A stretch of DNA of 64,000 bases, taken from positions 29,838,578 through 29,902,577 of the forward strand of contig OU015533.1 of NCBI GenBank assembly GCA_907165065.1, in the 5' to 3' direction. The DNA comes from Caprimulgus europaeus (lineage: Eukaryota > Chordata > Aves > Caprimulgiformes > Caprimulgidae). The notes below the pieces were generated by a model, which was not told the origin of the DNA, ran no database searches, and was given only the letters and a program-made list of their open reading frames with translations. Position numbers and translations under genes: made by a program. This document shows positions 56,401 through 64,000 of this stretch, one piece after another (positions within the stretch are counted from its first letter, which is position 1; each line of letters begins with the position of its first letter).

Positions 56401-59400
56401 GCATAATTCCAGACTGGTGCATAATAGGCCGTCCCACAGGATCCTGGGGAGACTGACTTGGCTCTGTGTCCTGTACAGTCAAAAATACACCCCCCCACAC
56501 TCCCAGACAGTTAAAAAATAATAGTAATGTTATGGTTATAGCAATCAGAAAATCAGATGAGGAACAACTGTTCATATTATCACCTTCTGGTTCAATATTG
56601 AAAACAGCTGTGGATGCAGGACCTGACTGCTGCTCCTGGGCATTTCTTTGATTTCTTCTCTTAACGAGCCTTCTGAGAGCCTGGCACAGGTTTGTCTACT
56701 TGGATTTTTTTTCCTTGTTTATATCAAAGTGATACAAACAGCACTTCTTTTAAGAAGGACAGTTTCCTCCCTTACTAATTGGTGTAATGAAGTTCTGATA
56801 TTTTCTGAATTATTCTCACAAGATTCTGCTCTGTATTTTATTAATGTCGGTGTTGTATTTTGAGCTATTTGCAGTGATTCCTAGGATTTGTCTTCCTTGC
56901 TGAAATATTGCAACTGATAGGTGTAAACCAGTGAGAAAACATTTTTTAAATATTTTCTTCTCAATTTTATTTCCTTCCACCTGCGTATGAATTTAGTGCC
57001 TTATTAACCTTATTTTGCTAAGTCTTTACTGAAAGTTAATTCAGTGTTGCCAATTAATTCTGCCACACCAGCTAACTGTTGACAACTTCTGGAACAATTT
57101 TCCAGTTTCTGGGTCAGTGTTTACACTAACTTTTTCATATTTAGAACTAGTTAATTGCTCACAAAATCTTTTTTCTTTCATGACTTCCAGCACAAAAGTA
57201 TTCTGGCTACACATTTCTACCTCTTGCACTTTCTGGCACACTATCTGCTACTAGCCCAAGACCAAGAACAGACATTTTCACTTAACTGCCTAAAGTTCCT
57301 CAAATAGCTGTCTCAGTCAAACTTTCCCAACTTTTCCACTAACAGAATTACCAGGTATTTACCTTTAAGGATATGTATTCTTTCCCCCCCCCTTAATTTT
57401 AAAAGCTTGATAATGTTCAGATGAAGAACTCCAGACAAAAGATAGGAATTTGCAAAAGTTAGATAGAATTTTAAAGTGAAAAAACAGGTTTTCTAGGTTT
57501 CTAAATAAATTCTGTTGCTCAGTGCCAACTGATCTGACTAACAAATTGTTTCCATTTGTGTTGTTTAGTCACTTTCTTGCAGCTGGGGAATAAATTGCTG
57601 AAAGTCATAAAGAACTAGTTCCTTTGATCCTGGCCCCTTTTACAAGTCTGTAGTGTCTCTTTTTTTGACGATAACTCTAAAGGAAGCTGAAGATAATGAC
57701 TTGAACAAATTTAAATAATTTAAAGCTAAAATGTTATCTAAAGAATATCTGAAAATTAAAATATATGTTCACCTAGATTTCATTTGAATTTTCTTTAGGT
57801 TTTGAAAAACTTGATATTTTTACTTGTGTATCGAGAGTACCAAAATACCAAAAATCCTTGCAGAAGTTCCCACCATGATCTAGTCACAAGTGGGATCACA
57901 GAAAACCCTAAAGGTGTTCTTTGCTGCCCTCTATTGCTGACTTCTCCTTGAATACTTTTGTTGATTTCATAAGATTGCCATCACAAACTCCTAAATCATA
58001 GAATGATTCGGGTTGGAAGGGACCTTAGAGATCATCTATTTCCAACCCCCCTGCCATGAGCAGGGACACCTTTCACTAGACCAGGTTGCTCAAAGCCTCA
58101 TCCAACCTGGCCTTGAACACTTCCAGGGAGGGAGCATCCACAGCTTCTCTGGGCAACCTGTTCTAGTGTGTGACCACCCTCACAGTGAAGAATTTCTTCC
58201 TAATATCTAATCTAAACCCATCCTCTTCCAGTTTAAAGCCATTAATTCTACACTAAGACTTAAGAGGGCTCTGAGATCTTAAGTGTATCTTGAGACAAGA
58301 ATACTACAGTGATAGCTATAGATTTGGGCTTTTCAATCTTTTTAAATTTTCTTCTAATTTTTCCAATTGAGTTGCATACTGCGATATACCAATTTCAAGC
58401 AGTCTGACAATGGAGTTTATTCAGCATATTTATCTTTTGAGAACTGTTTAGAAGTGTGTACACATGTATAAATCTATTTTTACAGACAAAGTTTTTCTAA
58501 TTGAGATATAGTTGAAATCAACCACTAAGAGCCTGTTGCCTTCAATCCTTTGGAAAATTTGTGCCTGAGCTTCACAATAAGGGTCAAGCTTAAACTGTTA
58601 CTTTTTACCAAGTCTTATAAAGGACAGAACAATCTTAGAATCAAATCACTTGCCTGGTATATTTGGATACTCCGAGGCATTTTGGTATGGAAATCTTGTA
58701 GGACACTCCTATATTCCATAGGTATACCAGGACAGTGGCAAGGATCCTGAAAAGGAAGTTAAATACTACCAAAACTCACATTTTGAACATTCCAACTAAA
58801 AAAGCTAACAACTAAAGTCACCAAATACAAACTTTATACAGAAAATTTCTTCAAGACTCTCACAAGCTAGAAAAGCCTTAAAATAACAATTTTAAAACAA
58901 TGTAGAGTTTTAAGATTTCACTAAATAATATTTAAAAATATATTGGATTCAACAAATATGCTCATTTTAAAGTAAGGACCATAAAGCAGGGATAGTCAGA
59001 ACAGCTGATTATCAAAACTGACACAGAATCACTCCTGGTCATAGTAAATTGACTAGCAATGGCAATTCAGAGGAATGAGCTCAAGATAACTCAGAAGAAA
59101 AAGGCAAAAAGGGTATTTTTCCTCATAAGAACAGATTTAACTAATAAGTAAATTACACCTTGAATGTATTGGGAAGTCAAATTTTAGAATTCTCCTCTCC
59201 CAGTCAGCAGCTCATACAAGAAGGAGAGTTGGTTTAACAAGGCTTTCCAGAGTCTTTATTTCTATTAAATCAATTTAAGTTTTGAACTACAGACAGATGG
59301 AGTAAGAGCCCACATATGTTTTCTTTAGGCCTGGGACCTCAATACTGATATATTGTTGCATTAACATTGCTCTTTTTTTTTTTAAAGCCTAATGTCCAAG

Positions 59401-62053
59401 GTAAAGATATCTGAGCACCTAAAAGTTAAGTGGGCATCCCTCCCTCAACCTCTTTGGGAGTTAAGCACTTATTTTCTTCTGTAGATCTGAACCCTAAAGA
59501 CAATATTTAGCACATGGTACAAATTGCAAACATCAACAGACAGGAAAAAAAACTTTAATTTGTTTGCAAAAAAGCAGACATGGAGAACTGGTTTACCATT
59601 GTCTTCAATGATTGCAATACTTCCAGGAAAAATCTGTAGAAGAAACTAACTATCAAAGTTTTCTTATAGTCTACTTTTTCACCACTAGCTGAGCTTGGAA
59701 AAGCAATTTCTTTAAGAACTAGTCTGCAGGCTTCATCCAACATTTGTTCATTCCAGTGTCTGTCAGGAAGAATAAAAGATACAGTCAGACCAGAACTCAA
59801 AAAAATAAATACAAACTGCAGTAATACATCTGTGCCATGCACCACAGGCATAATCCTGCTCATAATGAAGCCAAAATATTGATTTTAATGATGGCCTGCA
59901 ATTTTGAAAACAGTGTAGGTCAATGTTACTCACTGAACTGAGGTCCCCTAAATCAATGGAATTCAGTGTTATGATAGTCTTTTAAAATAAATAAATTAAT
60001 AAATAAAACCTATTACAGCTTTAAAGCTTATTTAACAGTCTTACAGATTATCACTATTCTGCATATACTGTTCTATATTTAAAGAAAAGTGGACTAACAA
60101 TATTGATGCAAACTGTAGATGCTTTGAAGGGATCTGATTAGTGCTGGATAGTTGTTATGTTTTCTGAAAAGGCTATTTCCTTGAAATATCTCAACACACA
60201 CAGCTAATTCTCCATAGTTACACAACCCTAGATATCAAAATATAGATCTGTTAGAATAAATTTAATCATGTAAAGCAGCAGAGAATAATGAGTACTTCAA
60301 CCAGTGAAACAGTCGCATATCAAATGGTAAAACAGTCCAGTGGGACTCTGTTTAGATAATTGGTTTTATACTGCTTGAATTAATTGCATTTTTTTTCCTC
60401 CAGACCTCGGAAAGATGCTGCACAGTGGGAGGGAATGTCAGGGATTAGCTTCAGAGATTATTAGCATTTTGTAGATTAAGAGATACTGAAAATGTTAAAG
60501 CTTGACTTGTGCTCCTAAATTTATTGGGCACATCTGAAGTTCTCAAACTTTGTATATATTAGAGCCAAACTGAAGGACTCAAGAACACCGATACTAGGGG
60601 ATTATCAAACCTAAGTATACAGCATCATTTATTAATGCTTGGGTTCAGGTGCACAACTCGCTATACTTCATCTGCCTATCTCACAGCTCATATCTCTCTG
60701 CACACTTCCCACTGGAGTTGCACCCATGAGTAGACTCCAAAATGCAACAATCCTGAAAAGTCATCATTAAGATCTGACCAGATTATTCACTTGAAATACA
60801 TGGCATCAGCCAGGCAAGTGAAATCTTTCTGTACTTCATGCTTCAAGGAAGTACACGCAAGCTCTCAAAGTCTCTTTATTCAGAGATGTGGAGAAGGCAG
60901 AGAAATTGTACCTTCCAATGAGCGTCCAACAGGTTTGTTTTGCACAGACTGTGGTCGAGGCAGCACCTCCATAGAAAATGCTTAAATCCTTTATTATGTC
61001 TGTACCTTCTTCAAAAAGGACTCTCATCCCAGCATTGGTTATTGGGAGAGCATTTTCCCGTCTTGGTGCTTGTCGAAATGCAGAGACATACTCCCCCTGA
61101 ACAAGATCAGACAGAAGTAGGTAACCTGAAGATAAGTAAGTATCTGAAAGCAGAACTTGTTATTGCATTACATGAAGCAAAAGAATAAAAAACCAACAAA
61201 TTCAACTTCCTGAGCATTCAAGATCATACACTTCCTTCCCTTCACCTTTCAGTAGCTTTTCCATCTTTGATTTTTCTAGGAGCCCATACCCAATCCTCCA
61301 TCATGTACATAGTTCAGATAACCTAGAATTTTTCATGGTAGATAGCTGAAAGAGAGGGACCTTGGGGAATGGCACTGCATTTATAACAAGACCAAAAGCT
61401 TAGAGGCTTTGAAGTATTACCAAACTTCAGAACTCAGATAATATGACCTATAATTCTCTTTTAACATCCCATATTCTCGCAAATGCAATACCAGTTAAAG
61501 ACTATTCAGTTTAGCAACATTTACAGAAGCATTATGCACATGTCCAATCCTATCTCATTTTAAGCAAAATCCTCAAGAGATGCCAATACTTCACCTGCTT
61601 GATGTCAACCATATCACAGGTGAGCAGCCTGCTTTGGTGAAGAGTATGGCAGCTTGTCCAAGACCCCTTTCTGTAAGAGGTCTAGACAATTGCTATTGCC
61701 CTCATCATTTTAGAGTAAACTTTTGTCTGAATATCACTCTTTATATACAAACAACTACCTGCTGAGTTGTGTTTTTTGGCTGAAACCTGGAGATAGTATG
61801 GCACTGACAGGATCCAATGTAAGGAATTCAAAAAGTGAGCAGCAATAGGGTTACTTTAAACATAGGAATTATGCTCTCTCCTGCTCTTTCTTTAATAGTC
61901 TTTAACTCTGCATAAAGCAAATCTTATCAAACTAGTAACTTACCTTCCTAGAATGGGGAATATGGACAGAGACTAAGATCTCCTCTGGTGTAATGCTATT
62001 GTTACCAACTCCATCTGCAAAAATATCACTCAAAGGAATCTGTCGCTTTCTTC
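38447..62053 (-). CDS. AOX1: Aldehyde oxidase gene, AOX1-like (exons 13-35 visible; 5' part beyond window)
   Basis: Twenty-three exons join in phase to encode 954 residues and a TGA stop. Visible parts are the end of the FAD domain (RKRQIPL; AGMRVLF) and the whole molybdenum domain: [29 protein letters not shown] and the catalytic Glu in [10 protein letters not shown]. Family knowledge: the Glu acts as the base that activates the Mo-OH for attack on aldehydes and N-heterocycles; AOX1 is a cytosolic homodimer with 2Fe-2S, FAD and molybdopterin. XDH-specific Glu802 and Arg880 are Leu and Val here, so it is an AOX. With about 386 residues expected upstream, full length would be about 1,340, the family norm. 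No lesion was seen. Intron 16 starts with GC. Its start lies beyond 64,000 and its stop is 3.9 kb upstream of the AOX2-like start, in head-to-tail order. Confidence 0.92.
39506..39673 (-). CDS. AOX1: AOX1-like exon 34, catalytic Glu
   Basis: Encodes [20 protein letters not shown] and on to [21 protein letters not shown]. The Glu of GIGEAG matches the catalytic Glu1261 of bovine XDH (Glu1270 in human AOX1). Acceptor TTTTCAG, donor ATG|GTAATA. Confidence 0.95.
39674..41017. other. AOX1-like intron 33
   Basis: 1.3 kb of AT-rich sequence without recognisable elements. Confidence 0.7.
41018..41206 (-). CDS. AOX1: AOX1-like exon 33
   Basis: Encodes [20 protein letters not shown], then [16 protein letters not shown] and on to PYAIYASK. 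Acceptor TTTAAAG, donor AAG|GTAAGC, phase 0. Confidence 0.95.
41802..41867 (-). CDS. AOX1: AOX1-like exon 32
   Basis: Encodes [20 protein letters not shown] then GQ. RTDIVMDxGxSxNPAxDIGQ is a family signature. Acceptor ATTGACAG, donor CAA|GTATGT. Confidence 0.95.
42501..42615 (-). CDS. AOX1: AOX1-like exon 31
   Basis: Encodes [20 protein letters not shown] then [18 protein letters not shown], one of the most conserved stretches of the family. Acceptor CCATCAG, donor AAG|GTAATA. Confidence 0.95.
43678..43730 (-). CDS. AOX1: AOX1-like exon 30
   Basis: Encodes [18 protein letters not shown], matching family AFD-SINLSAVGYFR. Small exon of 53 nt; acceptor TTTTACAG, donor AG|GTAATA, phase 2. Confidence 0.92.
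43791..43834. repeat. Short tandem repeat, unit acatatattta-like
   Basis: Three imperfect copies of 'acatatattta(c/t)tta' in AOX1-like intron 29. Confidence 0.75.
44562..44636 (-). CDS. AOX1: AOX1-like exon 29
   Basis: Encodes [20 protein letters not shown] then TWNDW. DACQTL-KRL-PII and NPKGTW are family motifs. Acceptor TCACCAG, donor TGG|GTAAGA. Confidence 0.93.
45138..45266 (-). CDS. AOX1: AOX1-like exon 28
   Basis: Encodes [20 protein letters not shown] then [20 protein letters not shown] and AVK. The ETST-TVPNA motif is conserved across molybdo-flavoenzymes. Acceptor AAACAG, donor AAG|GTAAAG. Confidence 0.94.
45958..46053 (-). CDS. AOX1: AOX1-like exon 27
   Basis: Encodes [20 protein letters not shown] then [12 protein letters not shown], the molybdopterin-binding loop. 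Acceptor TTTTTAG, donor CAG|GTAACA. Confidence 0.95.
47091..47318 (-). CDS. AOX1: AOX1-like exon 26
   Basis: Encodes [20 protein letters not shown] and on to [20 protein letters not shown] then TRYLSQ. The PFGLGTR end resembles mammalian AOX1 (PVGLGSR). Acceptor TTTCAG, donor CAG|GTTTGT, phase 0. Confidence 0.95.
47597..47788 (-). CDS. AOX1: AOX1-like exon 25, substrate pocket
   Basis: Encodes [40 protein letters not shown] and on to GFSPEK. The position of Arg880 in bovine XDH is Val here (VAEV). Acceptor TACTCAG, donor AAG|GTGATG. Confidence 0.95.
48046..48132 (-). CDS. AOX1: AOX1-like exon 24
   Basis: Encodes [20 protein letters not shown] then GCTPDESVL. Acceptor CTTCTAG, donor CTG|GTAAGG, phase 0. 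Confidence 0.94.
49120..49207 (-). CDS. AOX1: AOX1-like exon 23
   Basis: Encodes [20 protein letters not shown] then [10 protein letters not shown]. Acceptor GATTTAG, donor AAA|GTGAGT; same length and splice signals as the downstream copy. Confidence 0.94.
50506..50639 (-). CDS. AOX1: AOX1-like exon 22
   Basis: Encodes [40 protein letters not shown] and VAANK. The residue after GGAFGGK (Glu802 of bovine XDH) is Leu. Acceptor TTTTACAG, donor AA|GTAAGT, phase 2. Confidence 0.95.
51010..51041. repeat. 32-bp perfect A/T palindrome
   Basis: Arms 51,010-51,024 and 51,027-51,041 are exact reverse complements around two T bases, all A/T. Lies in AOX1-like intron 21. Confidence 0.9.
51298..51559 (+). 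mobile_element. CR1 LINE 3'-end fragment
   Basis: 'ggcctggaacacctctccta' and 'gaaaggctgagagagttgga' are followed by an internal deletion and 'ggttgcattagatgatcttt', 'aacccaaaccattctatga'. Typical CR1 end in + orientation, antisense to the host gene. Confidence 0.88.
51963..52087 (-). CDS. AOX1: AOX1-like exon 21, molybdenum site Gln
   Basis: Encodes [20 protein letters not shown] then [20 protein letters not shown] and [12 protein letters not shown] is the family motif beside the molybdenum. Acceptor GGATCAG, donor CAG|GTATTA. Confidence 0.95.
52383..52759 (+). mobile_element. CR1 LINE 3'-end fragment
   Basis: 'ggtcaagaagaaggccacca', 'gggagatcttattgctgtct' and the end 'ggaggttggactagatgact' plus 'attattctgtgattcc' mark a diverged CR1 copy with an internal A-rich run. 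It lies in AOX1-like intron 20, close to the copy at 51,298. Confidence 0.85.
52967..53063 (-). CDS. AOX1: AOX1-like exon 20
   Basis: Encodes [20 protein letters not shown] then [12 protein letters not shown] plus the first base of Gly. Acceptor ACTGCAG, donor GAAG|GTAAAC; 97 nt as in the downstream copy. Confidence 0.93.
54216..54338 (-). CDS. AOX1: AOX1-like exon 19
   Basis: Encodes [20 protein letters not shown] and on to [13 protein letters not shown]. Acceptor ATTTTACAG. The donor GAG|GTTCTA is poor (only GT of the intron consensus), but the frame and the family gene structure place the junction here. Confidence 0.92.
54848..54974 (-). CDS. AOX1: AOX1-like exon 18
   Basis: Encodes [20 protein letters not shown] then [20 protein letters not shown] and NK. 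At 42 residues after the split codon it has the usual family length; the downstream copy lacks five codons. Acceptor CAATCAG, donor AAG|GTATAA. Confidence 0.93.
56301..56470 (-). CDS. AOX1: AOX1-like exon 17, molybdenum domain start
   Basis: Encodes [35 protein letters not shown] and on to SSRAHAKI. Nearly the same as the downstream copy in this exon. Acceptor TGTACAG, donor GT|GTAAGT, phase 2. Confidence 0.95.
57993..58252 (-). mobile_element. CR1 LINE 3'-end fragment
   Basis: 'aatcatagaatgattcgggt' and 'tggaagggaccttagagatc' followed by 'caacctggccttgaacactt' and 'gtgaagaatttcttcctaat' are the reverse complement of a young-looking CR1 3' end. Confidence 0.92.
58648..58653 (-). other. GC-type 5' splice site of AOX1-like intron 16
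   Basis: The intron begins CAG|GCAAGT. Apart from the C at +2 it is a perfect donor, the usual pattern for functional GC-AG introns. The downstream copy has GTGAGT at the same place, so the GC form arose in one copy only. Confidence 0.85.
58654..58746 (-). CDS. AOX1: AOX1-like exon 16, linker
   Basis: Encodes [20 protein letters not shown] then [11 protein letters not shown]. The IYQ end is shared with the downstream copy, while the rest of the linker has diverged. It is followed by a GC donor (CAG|GCAAGT). Confidence 0.9.
59597..59759 (-). CDS. AOX1: AOX1-like exon 15
   Basis: Encodes [20 protein letters not shown] and on to [23 protein letters not shown]. Acceptor CTGACAG, donor ATG|GTAAAC, phase 0; 163 nt as in the downstream copy. 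Confidence 0.94.
59760..60911. other. AOX1-like intron 14
   Basis: 1.15 kb of AT-rich sequence without recognisable elements. Confidence 0.7.
60912..61096 (-). CDS. AOX1: AOX1-like exon 14
   Basis: Encodes [20 protein letters not shown], then [13 protein letters not shown] and on to TCWTLIGR. The Arg codon AGA in AGMRV is the one that is TGA in the downstream copy. Acceptor TGTTCAG, donor AAG|GTACAA (weak). Confidence 0.93.
61944..62053 (-). CDS. AOX1: AOX1-like exon 13 (first visible)
   Basis: Encodes [20 protein letters not shown] then [17 protein letters not shown]. Same position and length (110 nt) as exon 13 of the downstream copy. Acceptor TTTTTTAG, donor AAG|GTAAGT. Confidence 0.92.
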
Positions 62054-64000
62054 CTAAAAAAAATCCCAAATACAGAAACGTCTGTACAACTGTGCAAATA
62101 ACATGCATATAGCATATATTTTAATTGGCAAGAAATACTTTAATAAATAATAACTGCAGAGTTTACATAACAAATTATCAGTAGTATGCTCTATAAATAC
62201 AAATGACTGCTCCATCTTTCATAGTATCATAACACCAGAGTCCTAAGAAAGTGCCCAGAGATCAATCCTCATTCTGTAATCCTGCCTTCTGATACTACCA
62301 TGATGTAGCACTACTCATTCCTGTCAATCCGTTCCAAATCTCTGTGGCTGCTACATCACTACCTTTCCTTCTAGAAAATAAAGAATGAGTAAAAAAACAT
62401 GAATGGGAGAGAATTGCAAAAGTTAAAAGAAATTTTTTTGTTGTAGTTGTTGTTCTGAACACTTCTTAGGACTTCAGAAGAGAATAAATGCTATTGCCTT
62501 TTCCTTTCTCTTTTTGGTAGATTATTCTAAAAGTGACTCTTTTTGTCATTCTATGATATATATTATTAAAGATGGGATTTTCAAAAGGGAACAGGACAAA
62601 ATTCTGCAAGGAACCTGAATCTGTAAGAGCCCTTTGAACAATTAAACTTAATCTATGGCATATTGGGTTTGCCAATATCACTACACAGCTAAGATAGCAA
62701 GCCTTCTGGAAATGCAACATTTTAAGGCATATAATTGATTCTATTAATTAAACAAGCCCCATTGGCTCAAGGAGTTTTGCTGGTAGGACTGCAACTGTAC
62801 CAGTAACACAACTGTCAAGTAACATCTTCATTCTGCAAGAACACAGAGGCATAAACATTGCACAGACGGAAATCCACAGTGATTCACGCCACTTGTGTTT
62901 GACAGATTAAGTCAAAATGTATTTTTCACTAGTCCTCTGTGTCCTTTGTACTTTTCACATGCTACCTAAGAGTATGAATTTTTAAATAAATTATTTCTTA
63001 CTACTAGCAATATTTGTCTTGCAGTAGCCATGATTTATCCCAAGACTTTCTGTAACCAGATAATCTTCTGTTCCCCTTTTTAAAAGGTTCCTATATTAAA
63101 ATACACCCCTTACATTCGATGAACATGATACTTCCAGACTGGTTGCTTTACAGGAAGATTATTTTCTTCATGTTTTCATATTATGTATGAGGATGACACT
63201 GTAACCTGTTCATCCTTCAATATCATTTAGCATTAAAATGGCATTCCTCAAATATAACTAGTGTAACAGCAAAACTTTAGTAAAGGAATTTTATTCTGCT
63301 GAAGTGTGAATCAAAATAATAACTCTTAAGAATAGCAGCATTGGCATTTCTGGATTTTTGCCTTTGCAATTACATCCAGAATACACTTAGTTTACATACA
63401 TAAAGATTATGGTTTAATCCCACCCTTGAGCCTGCCAGGATGTAGGAAGGTGCATTTTCTCTTGCACTGTGATCCACTATAAATACTAAGAGCTAATAGT
63501 GTTTCTGCAGCCTTCTTGGCTAGAACAATCCATTTCTCCTGTGTTTCACTGACTACTATTTGGTAAAGAAATACATTAAAAACCTGTGAAAATGCCTAGA
63601 AGCCTCTCCCAGCAGTGAAGTTCTGCCAGGTTAACAGAAAGAGATAATCAGTTAGTGATCCTATTCAGCACTCAAATAAGTAGTCAGATCATTAGAATTG
63701 TTAAGATGTAAATGTTCTTACTTTCATTTGTCAGAACAACATTCTGACAGATATTTTTCCTCTCAATGACAAACTATGCAGAAAGAAGTAATGGAAATCA
63801 CACAGCATAAGCTTTTGTGTATTTGTTCCAATAAATGCTGGCTCAGAAGCAAGACCTTAAAGAATGTGTATTTCAGGGCATTGAGTGGGGTATTACATGG
63901 TCTGAAATGGCAACATGCACCCTGTCTGAATCAAGAGCAAAAATGTACATAAGCCATCTAGTAGGGAGAGCATGCAATTCTGGGCCACCAATAGCTCATG
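62054..64000. other. AOX1-like intron 12 (part)
   Basis: 1.95 kb upstream of exon 13. I looked for exon 12 (SLGGHI motif) on the minus strand and did not find it, so the upstream exons lie beyond the window. Confidence 0.7.

Larger units (their letters stand above)
56471..58653. other. AOX1-like intron 16
   Basis: 2.2 kb GC-AG intron. Contains the CR1 fragment at 57,993-58,252; otherwise unremarkable AT-rich DNA. Confidence 0.8.

Overview
The window is vertebrate nuclear DNA, most likely from a bird. It is AT-rich, its genes are split into short exons, and it carries several CR1 retrotransposon ends (the typical avian LINE, with the 'ggttggaagggacctt' and 'attctgtgattc' tail motifs) and one solo retroviral LTR of a type common in birds. 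All gene content is on the minus strand and consists of two head-to-tail genes of the aldehyde oxidase (AOX) molybdo-flavoenzyme family. I read the exons directly by translation, splice sites and phase continuity. Names by paralogue (AOX1 for the upstream gene, AOX2 for the downstream gene) rest on order and residue similarity and are less certain than the family call.

Region 1 to 34,582: the downstream gene (AOX2-like). Twenty-seven exons are visible, from the start codon at 34,582 to the end of exon 27 at 489; the last exons (about 280 residues of the molybdenum domain) lie beyond position 1. Both 2Fe-2S domains, the FAD domain and most of the molybdenum domain are present and every exon joins in phase. 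The one lesion seen is an in-frame TGA in exon 14 (17,963-17,965), in the FAD domain. The same mutation sits inside a perfect GTGAGT donor whose use would remove the stop and keep frame. Introns 2 and 3 look like U12-type introns (ATATCCTTT and GTATCCTCT donors).

Region 34,583 to 38,446: a spacer of about 3.9 kb between the two genes, without recognisable exons.

Region 38,447 to 64,000: the upstream gene (AOX1-like). Exons 13 to 35 are visible, ending in a TGA at 38,447-38,449; exons 1 to 12 lie beyond 64,000. The 954 visible residues are open throughout. Exon lengths match those of the downstream gene one for one, apart from two small in-frame differences, so the pair is a tandem duplication.

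Non-genic structure: the 5.1 kb intron 23 of the downstream gene holds an old degenerate tandem array (unit roughly 160 bp) with units in opposite orientation at both edges, followed by a 1 kb CR1 copy. Other introns hold CR1 fragments, a solo LTR and microsatellites.

Family knowledge: AOX proteins are cytosolic homodimers that oxidise aldehydes and N-heterocycles at a molybdopterin centre and pass electrons through two 2Fe-2S clusters and FAD to oxygen. In both genes the two residues that mark xanthine dehydrogenase (Glu802 and Arg880 of the bovine enzyme) are replaced, which supports AOX rather than XDH. I found no sign of an unknown multi-gene system; the unusual points are the stop codon with its cryptic donor, the U12-type introns and the intronic array.
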